In this document: positions 9,732-18,351 of the stretch, one piece after another
How positions within the stretch are numbered: the stretch's first letter is position 1
Layout of the letters: each line of letters opens with the position of its first letter
Origin: Aldersonia sp. NBC_00410
Lineage (GTDB): Bacteria > Actinomycetota > Actinomycetes > Mycobacteriales > Mycobacteriaceae
Assembly (NCBI RefSeq): GCF_026342035.1
Contig: NZ_JAPENM010000016.1
Span: 19,198 to 83,197, forward strand
Length of the DNA: 64,000 nucleotides
Direction of reading: 5' to 3'
Translations under genes and position numbers: made by a program
The notes under the pieces: generated by a model
Seen by the model: the letters and a program-made list of their open reading frames with translations, nothing else
Database searches by the model: none
Told to the model about the DNA's origin: nothing

Positions 9732-11117
9732 ATGAGTGTCCCCGCCGTCGTGATCGCCGCACCCGCCTCGGGAAGCGGCAAGACGACCGTCGCCACCGGA
9801 CTCATCGGCGCCCTGCGCGCCGCCGGACACCGAGTCGCGCCGTTCAAAGTCGGTCCGGACTACATCGACCCCGGCTACCACGCGCTCGCGGCCGAGCGGC
9901 CCGGGCGCAACCTCGACACGGTGCTTGTCGGCCACGACCGGATCCGGGCGCTCTACGCGCACGGCAGCGCGGGATGTGACATCGCGGTCGTCGAAGGCGT
10001 GATGGGCCTGTTCGACGGCAAGATCGGCGGCAGCGACACGGACCCATCGGCGGAGGGGTCGACGGCGCAGGTGGCCGCGCTGCTCGGCGCGCCGGTGATC
10101 CTGGTCGTCGACGCGCGCGGGCACAGCCAGAGCCTTGCGGCGCTGCTGCACGGTTTCGCCACCTACGACCCGGCCGTCCGGATCGGCGGGGTCATCCTCA
10201 ACCGGGTTGGCAGCGACCGGCACGCCGAGGTGCTGCGCGCCGCGTGCGCCCGGGTCGGTCTGCCGGTCCTCGGGGTCGTCGCCCGGCTCGACGAACTCGC
10301 CGTGCCCTCACGCCATCTCGGGCTGATTCCCGCGGTCGAGCACGGTCGTGCCGCAGTGGCGGCCGTGGACGCGATGACGGTGCTGGTCGCCGAGAGTGTC
10401 GACCTCGCCGCGGTGGTGGACGCGGCCAGGTCAACGGCGGCGGCGCCGGCGTGGGATCCCGCGGCGGAACTGGGTGAACCGCCCACGGGGTCGCGAGTGT
10501 CTGTCGCGCTGGCCGGTGGCCCGGCGTTCACGTTCGGCTACGCCGAGCATCGGGAACTGCTCGACGCGGCCGGCGCCGACGTCGCGGTATTCGATCCGCT
10601 GTGCGACCCGCTGCCCGAGAATGCCGCGGCGCTGGTTCTGCCCGGCGGGTTCCCCGAGGAGCACGCCGGCGCGCTGTCCGCCAACAGCAGCCTGCGCACG
10701 GCGCTGGCGCAGCGCGTGGCGGCAGGCATGCCGGTGCACGCGGAATGCGCGGGGCTGCTCTATCTCGCCCGCACGCTCGACGGTCACCCCATGGCCGGTG
10801 TGCTCGACGTCGCCGCCGAATTCGGGCGCACCCTCACGCTCGGCTACCGCGAGGCCGTCGCGCTGACCGATTCGCCGCTGTGGAGCGCGGGGGAGCGGGT
10901 GACCGGTCACGAATTCCACCGCACGCGGCTCGTCGGCGACATCGGTGCCGAAGCGCAGGCATGGGGATGGCGCGCGTGGGGCGGTAACTCCACCCGCGAG
11001 GGATTCGTGCACGGCCCGGTGCATGCCTCCTACCTGCACACCCATCCCGCAGGCAATCCGGCCGCGATCGGCCGGTTCGTGCGCGCGGCGCAAAGGTTCG
11101 CGGCAACCGGTGGCTGA
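9732..11117 (+). CDS. cobB: Hydrogenobyrinic acid a,c-diamide synthase
   Basis: Glutamine-dependent amidotransferase (CobB/CbiA) that amidates the a and c side chains of hydrogenobyrinic acid. The N-terminal ATP-binding domain shows PASGSGKTTVATG (11-23) and APFKVGPDYIDPGYH; the C-terminal glutaminase domain has HAECAGLLYL with nucleophile Cys339. Length 461 residues is normal. The ATG at 9732 is used instead of an upstream in-frame start that would extend into cobO. Its last eight bases overlap the GTG start of the next frame, indicating translational coupling. Confidence 0.95.
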   Translation: MSVPAVVIAAPASGSGKTTVATGLIGALRAAGHRVAPFKVGPDYIDPGYHALAAERPGRNLDTVLVGHDRIRALYAHGSAGCDIAVVEGVMGLFDGKIGGSDTDPSAEGSTAQVAALLGAPVILVVDARGHSQSLAALLHGFATYDPAVRIGGVILNRVGSDRHAEVLRAACARVGLPVLGVVARLDELAVPSRHLGLIPAVEHGRAAVAAVDAMTVLVAESVDLAAVVDAARSTAAAPAWDPAAELGEPPTGSRVSVALAGGPAFTFGYAEHRELLDAAGADVAVFDPLCDPLPENAAALVLPGGFPEEHAGALSANSSLRTALAQRVAAGMPVHAECAGLLYLARTLDGHPMAGVLDVAAEFGRTLTLGYREAVALTDSPLWSAGERVTGHEFHRTRLVGDIGAEAQAWGWRAWGGNSTREGFVHGPVHASYLHTHPAGNPAAIGRFVRAAQRFAATGG

Positions 11118-12759
11118 CTACGTCGTCGGTGTCGGCATGCGGCGGGGCGCCGACGCCGCCACGATCCGGGCCGCGGTTGCTGCCGCGCTCGGCGCAACCG
11201 TCGACCGGGGCACGCTGCGCTGTCTGGCCACCGTGGACAGCAGGGGCGACGAGTCCGGCTTGATCGCCGCCGCGGCGGATCTCGATGTGCCGATTGTGTC
11301 CTTCCCAGCCGGCGAACTGGCCGACGTGCCGGGGGTGGCGCCCTCCGCTCGCACGGCCGCGGCGATCGGCACGCCGAGCGTCGCGGAGGCAGCTGCGGTA
11401 CTCGCCGGGCGGGGTGGGCGTCTGGTCGTGCCGAAACGCATCGTCGGCGGAGTCACCGTCGCGGTCGCCGAACTCGGATCGGCCAGAGGACCGGACCTCG
11501 GCACTCGCGTAAGGTTCCGGTCCGTGAAAACGCACGATCGGCAACCGGCAGACGAGACGAGCTACCTGGTTGGTCTCGACCTCGCCGGGCGTCGCGTCGT
11601 CGTGGTCGGTGGGGGCTCGGTCGCGCAGCGTCGCCTCGGGCTGCTGATCGGCTCCGGCGCCGACATCGTGGTGATCAGCCCCGAGTTGACCCCCGCGGTG
11701 GAGGGTATGGCCACAGCCGGTCAGATACGGGTCGAGCTGCGCGACTACCGCGACGGCGACCTTGCGCAAGCCTGGTACGCAATCGCGTGCACCGATGACC
11801 CGGACACCAACGCCGCCGTCGTCGCCGAAGCCGAGCGGAACCGAATCTTCTGTGTGCGCGCCGACCACGCCCGGCTCGGCACCGCCGTCACACCCGCCAC
11901 CGCCCGCTTCGACGGTTTGATGCTCGGGGTCCTCGCCGGTGGCGAACACCGACGCTCGGCCGCAGTGCGGACCGCGCTCGTCGAAGCGCTGCAGTCCGGT
12001 GTCGTCGCCGACACCTCCGCGCCGGTCGAGCCCGGAGTCGCGCTCGTCGGCGGCGGACCGGGCGATCCCGATCTCATCACGGTCCGTGGGCGTCGCCTTC
12101 TCGCGCGCGCCGATCTCGTCGTCGCAGACCGGCTCGCGCCCCCCGAACTTCTCGCCGAGCTGCCGCCGCACGTCGAGGTGATCGACGCGGCCAAGATCCC
12201 GTACGGGCGCGCGATGGCACAGGACGCGATCAACGCCGCGCTGGTCGACGGGGCGAAAGCCGGCAAGTTCGTCGTCCGGCTCAAGGGCGGCGATCCCTAC
12301 GTCTTCGGCCGCGGCTACGAAGAGCTCGAAGCGTGCGTCGCCGCCGGAGTGCCGGTCACCGTCGTCCCGGGCATCACGAGCGCCATCTCGGTGCCGTCGA
12401 GTGCGGGCATCCCGGTCACCCATCGCGGGGTCACCCACGAGTTCGTCGTGGTCAGCGGACATTTGCCACCCGGCCATCCCGAGTCGCTGGTGGACTGGAA
12501 CGCGCTCGCCCGGCTGCGCGGCACCATCGTGTTGTTGATGGCGGTGGAACGGATCGAACAGTTCGCCGCGGCGCTGATGGTCGGTGGCCGGCCGGCCGAC
12601 ACCCCCGCCACCGTGATTCAGGAAGGCACCCTGCGCACCGAGCGCATCGTGCGCGCCGATCTGAGCACGGTCGCCGCGCGGGTCCGGTCCGAACACATCC
12701 GCCCGCCCGCGATCGTCGTGATCGGACCGGTCGCCGGGTTCGCCGCGAAGCCCCGGTAG
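11110..12759 (+). CDS. cysG: CobE/CbiG-C-like domain joined in frame to CysG-type siroheme/uroporphyrinogen-III methyltransferase
   Basis: One uninterrupted frame of 549 residues. Residues 1 to about 138 resemble the CobE/CbiG C-terminal domain (YVVGVGMRRGADAATIRAAV, LAGRGGRLVVPKRIVGGVTVAVAE). The rest is CysG: an NAD-binding precorrin-2 dehydrogenase domain (VVVVGGGSVAQRRL) and a SUMT domain with VGGGPGDPDLITVRG and VVRLKGGDPYVFGRG, making precorrin-2 from uroporphyrinogen III and oxidising it. The CysG half matches stand-alone actinobacterial CysG (about 405 residues). An internal GTG at 11524 with TAAGG upstream could start CysG separately, so two products are possible. The first GTG (11110) overlaps the end of cobB. 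Confidence 0.85.
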   Translation: MADYVVGVGMRRGADAATIRAAVAAALGATVDRGTLRCLATVDSRGDESGLIAAAADLDVPIVSFPAGELADVPGVAPSARTAAAIGTPSVAEAAAVLAGRGGRLVVPKRIVGGVTVAVAELGSARGPDLGTRVRFRSVKTHDRQPADETSYLVGLDLAGRRVVVVGGGSVAQRRLGLLIGSGADIVVISPELTPAVEGMATAGQIRVELRDYRDGDLAQAWYAIACTDDPDTNAAVVAEAERNRIFCVRADHARLGTAVTPATARFDGLMLGVLAGGEHRRSAAVRTALVEALQSGVVADTSAPVEPGVALVGGGPGDPDLITVRGRRLLARADLVVADRLAPPELLAELPPHVEVIDAAKIPYGRAMAQDAINAALVDGAKAGKFVVRLKGGDPYVFGRGYEELEACVAAGVPVTVVPGITSAISVPSSAGIPVTHRGVTHEFVVVSGHLPPGHPESLVDWNALARLRGTIVLLMAVERIEQFAAALMVGGRPADTPATVIQEGTLRTERIVRADLSTVAARVRSEHIRPPAIVVIGPVAGFAAKPR

Positions 12760-12769
12760 GTTGGCGCCC

Positions 12770-14248
12770 ATGACCGACAGGGTGACAAATCAGTACCCGG
12801 TCACCAAGAGTGCGTTGGGCCTGGCCATCGTCGTCCTCGGTGGCCTACAGCTCATGGTGGTGCTCGACGGCACCGTAGCCAACCTTGCGCTTGCGCCGCT
12901 GCAAAGCGATCTCGGGCTCAGCGATGCCGGCCGCAACTGGGTGGTGGTGTCGTATGCGTTGACGTTCGGCGGGCTGATGCTGCTCGGCGGTCGGATCGGC
13001 GACGCGTTCGGCCGAAAGCGGGTCTTCATCATCGGGGTCGGCCTGTTCACGCTGGCGTCGCTGATGTGCGGACTCGCCGTCAACGAAGCGACGTTGGTGG
13101 CGGCGCGGGCGGTGCAAGGCACCGGCGCGGCGATCGCCTCGCCCACCGCGTTGGCGCTGGTGGCGACCACATTTGCGCCCGGCCCGGTGCGCAACCAGGC
13201 GATCGCGATCTATGCGGCGATGACCGGCGTCGGGTCGATCACCGGACTCATCGTCGGCGGTGCGCTCACCCAGGTGTCGTGGCGCTGGATCTTCCTGATC
13301 AACGTCCCGATCGGCATAGTGATCATCGGTCTGGCCGTCGGAGCACTGCAGGAGACTGCGAGCCGTCGCCTCACGCTCGACGCGTCCGGCGCGGCGCTGG
13401 CCACGCTCGGCTGTACCGCAATCGTGTTCGGTGTCAGCGAAGGCCCGGAATTGGGCTGGGGGTCGACGGCCGTGATCGCTTCCCTGTCCGCCGGCTTCGC
13501 GCTGCTCGCCGCCTTCCTGGTCGTCGAACGAACCGCCCGCAACCCGCTGCTGCCGTTCTCCCTGTTCCGCAACCGGGATCGGGTGGCGACATTCGGCGCG
13601 ATCGGCTTCTCCGGCGCGGCGCTGTTCTGCACGACCGTCTACGTTGCGCTGTTCGTCCAGGACATCCTCGGCTATACCCCGCTGCGCGCGGGTCTCGCAT
13701 TCATACCGTTCGCAGTCGGTCTCGGGGTGGGATCCGCGGTCGCCTCGAAGTTGGTCATGCGGATCGCGCCGCGCTGGCTCGTGCTGATCGGTGCGGTGAT
13801 CATGGTGTGCGGCCTGCTGTACGGGTCGACTCTGGACGGCACGGCCACGTACTTCGGCAACCTCTTCATACCGATCATCGGCATCGGGTTCGGTGTCGGC
13901 GTCGCGGTCGTGCCGCTGCCGCTGTGCGCGGTAGCCGGCGTGCCCGAGACCGAGATCGGTCCGTTGACCGCGATCACCCAGGTCGCGCAGACGTTGAGCG
14001 GACCGCTCGCGCTCGCCGTCGTCGGGGCGCTGGCGACGTCGCGCACACTCTCGCTCGGTGGCACCGATGGCGCGGTGTCGGACATGGATGCCGCCCAGCT
14101 CGCCGCGCTCGGCGAGGGATACACCTTCGCGCTCGTCGGCGCCGCGGTGTGTGTTCTGGCCGCAGGGTTCATTGCGCTGTTCATCCGGTTCACCAGCCAG
14201 GAGGTCGCGCAGGCCCAGGCCGCGCAGGAGGCGGCGCAGGACCGCTGA
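12770..14248 (+). CDS. efpA: EfpA-like MFS drug exporter (DHA2, 14 TM)
   Basis: A 492-residue inner-membrane proton-driven exporter of the QacA/EmrB group with about 14 hydrophobic segments. Motif A is GGRIGDAFGRKRVF, and LSDAGRNWVVVSYALTFGG plus AIASPTALALVATTF are very close to mycobacterial EfpA, which also lies between cysG and proS. EfpA is linked to efflux of lipids and hydrophobic drugs. The ATG at 12770 is ten bases after the cysG stop; a TTG nine bases earlier is also in frame but less likely. No regulator is adjacent, in contrast to the other two MFS genes in the window. Confidence 0.88.
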   Translation: MTDRVTNQYPVTKSALGLAIVVLGGLQLMVVLDGTVANLALAPLQSDLGLSDAGRNWVVVSYALTFGGLMLLGGRIGDAFGRKRVFIIGVGLFTLASLMCGLAVNEATLVAARAVQGTGAAIASPTALALVATTFAPGPVRNQAIAIYAAMTGVGSITGLIVGGALTQVSWRWIFLINVPIGIVIIGLAVGALQETASRRLTLDASGAALATLGCTAIVFGVSEGPELGWGSTAVIASLSAGFALLAAFLVVERTARNPLLPFSLFRNRDRVATFGAIGFSGAALFCTTVYVALFVQDILGYTPLRAGLAFIPFAVGLGVGSAVASKLVMRIAPRWLVLIGAVIMVCGLLYGSTLDGTATYFGNLFIPIIGIGFGVGVAVVPLPLCAVAGVPETEIGPLTAITQVAQTLSGPLALAVVGALATSRTLSLGGTDGAVSDMDAAQLAALGEGYTFALVGAAVCVLAAGFIALFIRFTSQEVAQAQAAQEAAQDR

Positions 14249-14260
14249 GGGCGTACTGCC

Positions 14261-15004
14261 TCAGGTCAGAATGACCAGCTCGTGATCCGCGGCGAGTTCG
14301 ACCCGCAGACCTGCCTTCGACGCCACCCGGGCAACGCCGTCGATATCGTGCGGCTCGGCGCGGGTCACCACGAGCGCGCGGGCGAGTAGTCCTTTGTGGT
14401 GCTTGTTGAAATGGCTGACCACGCTGCGCGAGCCGTCCTCGGCTTCGGTGAGCACGGTCGCGATGACGGCCTCGGGCACCTTTCCGAGTTGCTGATACAC
14501 CCCCGACCGCAGATCGACGACGAGCCCGCCGTCGGCCTCGGCTTCGAGCGCAGCGGGCAGGTCCGTCCGCCAGACCGCGGCCAGTGTGCCGAACCCGGGC
14601 AGCTTCGAGCCGCCCGAAAGTCGGTAGGCCGGGATCGGGTCGCCGGCGCGGAGGGCGCCGAACAGCGCCGACCCGATACCGAGCCGGGCATAGGCCTTCG
14701 CGCGCTGCACCCGGGTGAACGCCTTGGCATCGAGCGCGTCGTAGAGCACGCCGGTATAGCGGGCCAGCGCCGGCGTCGTCGGCGCGGTCCAGAGCGTGGC
14801 GTTGCGTTCGATCTCGTGGAACTGCCCGGCGCCCAAGCCGAGTGCGGTAGCGGAGGCCTCTTCGTCGGCCGCGAGCTCGACGAGTGCATTCACCAGCATC
14901 TCGCGCGTCTCGGTGAGTTTCGGCATGGCCAGTTCGCCCAGGTCGAGCGGAGCGCCACGCCCGCCGTCGGACTTGGTCTCGGAAGGTGGCAGCAGCACGA
15001 GCAC
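14261..15004 (-). CDS. yaaA: Peroxide stress protein YaaA (DUF328)
   Basis: A 247-residue cytosolic protein of the YaaA family, which lowers free intracellular iron and limits oxidative DNA damage in E. coli. The conserved N-terminus is LVLLPPSETKSDGG, and GVVLYDALDA-type and YRLSGGSKLPG-like blocks follow in family order (here YTGVLYDALDA and YRLSGGSKLPGFGTL). Start is a GTG at 15004. The stop is 12 bases from the convergent efpA stop. Its promoter region faces proS and contains two large palindromes. Confidence 0.88.
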   Translation of the reverse strand: MLVLLPPSETKSDGGRGAPLDLGELAMPKLTETREMLVNALVELAADEEASATALGLGAGQFHEIERNATLWTAPTTPALARYTGVLYDALDAKAFTRVQRAKAYARLGIGSALFGALRAGDPIPAYRLSGGSKLPGFGTLAAVWRTDLPAALEAEADGGLVVDLRSGVYQQLGKVPEAVIATVLTEAEDGSRSVVSHFNKHHKGLLARALVVTRAEPHDIDGVARVASKAGLRVELAADHELVILT

Positions 15005-15073
15005 CAGGGGACTTTATCGGTCTCGACACACCAGCGTTGCGACGGGTGAATGGAGTGCTCGGGTCCCCGATTC

Positions 15074-15132
15074 ATCGACTGAACGGAACCGTTCAGTCGA
15101 TCAGATCGACCGAACGGTTCCGTTCAGTCGAT
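15074..15132. promoter_or_regulatory. Two adjacent 28-bp palindromes (probable double operator) in the yaaA/proS divergent region
   Basis: Copy 1 (15074-15101) has arms ATCGACTGAACGG and CCGTTCAGTCGAT around AA: 13 of 13 pairs. Copy 2 (15105-15132) has arms ATCGACCGAACGG and CCGTTCAGTCGAT around TT, with one mismatch. The central dinucleotides are complementary, so copy 2 is an almost exact inversion of copy 1. The centres are 31 bases apart, about three helical turns, and the block lies between divergent starts at 15004 and 15194. This geometry suits cooperative binding by a dimeric repressor such as a TetR-family protein. No regulator gene is adjacent, so the binder is unknown. Confidence 0.75.
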
Positions 15133-15193
15133 GCGGGGGTGCGGGACGGGTGAGCGGGGGAACGACAGGTGGCACGCATTAGGCTTCAGTCCC

Positions 15194-16936
15194 GTGATCA
15201 CCCGCCTGTCTCAGCTGTTCCTGCGCACCCTCCGCGACGACCCGGCCGACGCCGAGGTGCCGAGCCACAAGTTGCTCGTGCGCGCCGGGTATGTGCGCCG
15301 CGTCGCGCCGGGCATCTACACCTGGCTGCCGCTCGGCCTGCGGGTGCTGCGACAGGTGGAGCGAGTGGTGCGTGAGGAGATGGACGCGATGGGCGCGCAG
15401 GAGATCTCGCTGCCCGCACTGCTGCCGCGCGAGCCCTACGAGCGAACCAACCGGTGGACCGAGTACGGCGACGCGCTGTTCCGGCTCCAGGACCGCAAGG
15501 GTGCCGACTACCTGCTCGGGCCGACGCACGAGGAGCTGTTCGCGCTGACAGTGAAGGGGGAGTACTCCTCCTACAAGGATCTGCCGGTCACGCTGTACCA
15601 GATCGAGACGAAGTACCGCGATGAGGAGCGGCCGCGCGCAGGAATTCTGCGCGGGCGCGAGTTCGTGATGAAGGACTCGTACTCGTTCGATCTCGACGAC
15701 GACGGGCTCGCCGCCTCCTATGCCGCGCACCGCGACGCGTACCAGCGGATCTTCGCGCGGCTCGGCCTGAAGTACGTGATCGTCGCGGCCACGTCCGGCG
15801 CCATGGGCGGCAGCGCGTCCGAGGAATTTCTCGCCGACAGCGAGGTCGGTGAGGACACCTACGTGCGCTGCCTCGAGTCGGGCTACGCGGCGAACGTCGA
15901 GGCGGTCGTCACGCCCGCGCCCGCGCCGATTCCGTTCGACGACGCCCCCGCCGCGGTCGTGCACGACACCCCGGGCACACCGACCATCGCGACGCTGGTC
16001 GAGTGGGCCAACGCGACGCTCGACCGTTCGGTCACGGCCGCGGACACGCTGAAGAACGTTCTGATCAAGCTGCATCACCCGGATGGAAAGACCGAGTTGC
16101 TCGGTATCGGCGTGCCGGGGGATCGCGAGGTGGACGAAAAGCGGCTCGGTGCATCGCTCGAGCCGGCCGAATTCGAGCTGCTCACCGAAGCCGACTTCGC
16201 CGCCAACCCGTTCCTGGTCAAGGGATATATCGGCCCGAAGGCGTTGCAGGACAACGGTGTCCGATTTCTCGTCGACCCTCGCGTGGTGGCCGGTACGCGG
16301 TGGATCACCGGTGCGGACGAAAACGGCAGGCACGTGGTCGATCTCGTGGCTGGTCGCGATTTCACACCGGACGGCACCATCGAGGCCGCCGAGGTGCGCG
16401 ACGGCGATCCGTCGCCGGACGGGCAGGGGACGCTCGTCGCCGCGCGCGGCATCGAGATCGGGCACATCTTCCAGCTCGGTCGCAAGTACACCGACGCGTT
16501 CGAGGTGGACGTGCTCGGTGAGAACGGCAAGCCGGTGCGGTTGACGATGGGGTCCTACGGTGTCGGTGTCTCGCGGTTGGTCGCGGTCGTCGCCGAGCAG
16601 CAGCACGACGACAAAGGCCTACGATGGCCCGCCGAAATCACCCCGTTCGACGTGTACGTGGTGATCGCCAACAAGGACGAAGGCGCCCGTGCGGGGGCCG
16701 AGCAACTGGCCGCCGATCTCGACGCGGCCGGTTTGGAAGTCGTTCTCGACGACCGCAAGTCCTCACCGGGAGTGAAGTTCAAGGACGCGGAGCTCATCGG
16801 CGTGCCACTGATCGTGGTGGTCGGGCGCGGCTGGGCCGAGGGCAAGGTCGAGGTGCGCAACCGGTTCACCGGCGCGAGCGACGAGGTGGCCGCGGCAGAC
16901 GCGATCGCGACCGTACTCGGCCGAGTGCGCACCTGA
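15194..16936 (+). CDS. proS: Prolyl-tRNA synthetase (bacterial type with editing domain)
   Basis: Class II aminoacyl-tRNA synthetase charging tRNA-Pro; the 580-residue length includes the INS editing domain (residues about 225-400) that clears mischarged alanine. Motif 1 is close to [18 protein letters not shown], motif 2 is in [18 protein letters not shown], and the anticodon-binding domain is C-terminal ([22 protein letters not shown]). GTG at 15194 is the start used by homologues ([13 protein letters not shown]); an ATG at 15131 would begin inside the palindrome. The gene is downstream of the double palindrome, so its expression may be controlled there. Confidence 0.96.
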   Translation: MITRLSQLFLRTLRDDPADAEVPSHKLLVRAGYVRRVAPGIYTWLPLGLRVLRQVERVVREEMDAMGAQEISLPALLPREPYERTNRWTEYGDALFRLQDRKGADYLLGPTHEELFALTVKGEYSSYKDLPVTLYQIETKYRDEERPRAGILRGREFVMKDSYSFDLDDDGLAASYAAHRDAYQRIFARLGLKYVIVAATSGAMGGSASEEFLADSEVGEDTYVRCLESGYAANVEAVVTPAPAPIPFDDAPAAVVHDTPGTPTIATLVEWANATLDRSVTAADTLKNVLIKLHHPDGKTELLGIGVPGDREVDEKRLGASLEPAEFELLTEADFAANPFLVKGYIGPKALQDNGVRFLVDPRVVAGTRWITGADENGRHVVDLVAGRDFTPDGTIEAAEVRDGDPSPDGQGTLVAARGIEIGHIFQLGRKYTDAFEVDVLGENGKPVRLTMGSYGVGVSRLVAVVAEQQHDDKGLRWPAEITPFDVYVVIANKDEGARAGAEQLAADLDAAGLEVVLDDRKSSPGVKFKDAELIGVPLIVVVGRGWAEGKVEVRNRFTGASDEVAAADAIATVLGRVRT

Positions 16937-16997
16937 CCGTCGGTGATTCGTCGGACCCGAAGGTCCGACGAGATCCGGCCAGGTACAAGATCTCGGT

Positions 16998-17654
16998 ATG
17001 GAAGCACCGAACTACGCCGATGTGGATCGCTACCTCGAACAAACCTTTGTCGGTGCCGACGCGGCGTTGACGGACGCGCTGGAACACAATGCCGCGGCGG
17101 GTCTCCCGGCGATCGATGTGTCGCCGACGCAGGGCAAATTCCTGTACCTGCTCGCGCGGTCCATCGGCGCGCGACGAGTCCTCGAGATCGGCACGCTCGG
17201 CGGATACAGCACGATCAATCTGGCCCGGGCGGTCGGGCCGGACGGCACGGTCGTGACGCTCGAGTACGAGCCTGCACACGCCGAGGTGGCGCGCACCAAC
17301 CTCGACCGGGCCGGTGTTGGCGATCGGGTGGACATCCGAGTCGGGGCTGCGCTGGACTCGCTGCCGCAGGTCGAGGGGCCGTTCGACCTGGTGTTCATCG
17401 ACGCGGACAAGGAGAACAACGCCAACTATGTGACGGCGGCGATCGACCGTGCGCGGCCGGGTGCGCTCATCGTCCTGGACAACGTCGTACGCCACGGCGG
17501 GGTGCTCGACGCGGCGAGCGACGAGCCTGCGATCCGCGGCACGCGCGCGGCACTGGAGTTGATGGCGAGCCATCCGCGCCTCGACGCGACTGCATTGCAG
17601 ACCGTGGGCGCCAAGAACTGGGACGGGTTCGCGATCGCGCTAGTCAGCGACTGA
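16998..17654 (+). CDS. SAM-dependent O-methyltransferase, family 3 (CCoAOMT-like)
   Basis: A 218-residue class I methyltransferase. SAM motif I is RVLEIGTLGGYSTINLA (residues about 59-75), the acidic residue after the second strand is in VTLEYEP, and the metal/substrate block is FIDADKENNANYV followed by ALIVLDNVVRHGG, diagnostic for the divalent-metal catechol O-methyltransferase family. The substrate is probably a catechol-type phenol but is unknown. It starts 61 bases after proS and its 3' end overlaps the convergent TetR gene by 15 bases. Confidence 0.85.
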   Translation: MEAPNYADVDRYLEQTFVGADAALTDALEHNAAAGLPAIDVSPTQGKFLYLLARSIGARRVLEIGTLGGYSTINLARAVGPDGTVVTLEYEPAHAEVARTNLDRAGVGDRVDIRVGAALDSLPQVEGPFDLVFIDADKENNANYVTAAIDRARPGALIVLDNVVRHGGVLDAASDEPAIRGTRAALELMASHPRLDATALQTVGAKNWDGFAIALVSD

Positions 17655-18290
17655 CGCTTGGCCGAACGCGGGCAGCAGGTCGCCAAAGGCGCAGTACGAC
17701 ATCTCCATCAGCGCGGGGTCCTCGTGCGCGTGTTCTGGTGCCTGCATGGCTAGCAGGGTGTTGAGCAGCATGCCGTCTGCGACGAAACTGCGGGCTTGGT
17801 CCGGCGTACATCCGGTGCGTTGCCGGAGCGTCTGGTAGATCGCCGACATTCCCGCCCGCGCCCGTTCGCCGATCTCGGGCGTGGACGCGGCGGTGAAGCC
17901 GTGCATCATCACCAGCAGCAGGTCCCGGTCGCTGACCAGTTCGCCGTAGGCCCGACCGAGCCGTTCCCAATATTCCTGTTCCTGGACCGTCGGTGCGTCC
18001 GGGTCGCGGTCGATCTTGTCGAGTTCGGCCTCGAAGGTGGCGATGATCGCGTTGATCGCCCGCGCGAACACCTCGCTGAACAATCCCGCCTTCGTGCCGA
18101 ACATACGAACCACATAGGGCTGCGAAACCCCGGCCTCGCGCGCCACCGCATCGGTACTCGTCCCCGCGTATCCCCCCTGCGCGAAGGCACGTGACGCGGC
18201 GCCGAGGATCTGCTCGCGGCGGTCGGCCGCGTTCATTCGGGTCCGGGGTTCCTCGGGAGTTTTCGATTCGGGGGACGACATGGTTGACAT
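17640..18290 (-). CDS. TetR-family repressor of the adjacent MFS exporter
   Basis: A 216-residue regulator. The N-terminal HTH domain is RREQILGAASRAFAQGGYAG with recognition helix VSQPYVVRMFGTKAGLF (residues about 54-70); the C-terminal ligand domain is helical. It is divergent from a DHA2 exporter at 18352 with a 61-base shared promoter region, the classic arrangement for a self-regulating efflux pair in which the drug releases the repressor. The ligand is unknown. Its 3' end overlaps the convergent methyltransferase gene. Confidence 0.87.
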   Translation of the reverse strand: MSTMSSPESKTPEEPRTRMNAADRREQILGAASRAFAQGGYAGTSTDAVAREAGVSQPYVVRMFGTKAGLFSEVFARAINAIIATFEAELDKIDRDPDAPTVQEQEYWERLGRAYGELVSDRDLLLVMMHGFTAASTPEIGERARAGMSAIYQTLRQRTGCTPDQARSFVADGMLLNTLLAMQAPEHAHEDPALMEMSYCAFGDLLPAFGQASVAD

Positions 18291-18351
18291 GTTATCAGTC
18301 GATTACTAACCTCGGAATAAGTAATCATTCGATGCTTACAAGGGAGGTGCC
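18291..18351. promoter_or_regulatory. Shared promoter/operator between TetR and MFS genes
   Basis: This 61-base region is AT-rich against its surroundings and holds two imperfect palindromes, TTATCAGTCGATTACTAA and GTAATCATTCGATGCTTAC, sharing the half-site AGTAATC (once on each strand). They are likely operators of the TetR product. The sequence AAGGGAGGTG directly before the ATG at 18352 is a strong ribosome binding site for the exporter. Confidence 0.6.

Noticed and set aside
6604..12770. Cobalamin riboswitch near the cob genes
   Set aside because: Gaps between genes here are at most about 53 bases, too short for the aptamer, and no B12-box-like sequence was seen before map, mqo or the chelatase gene.
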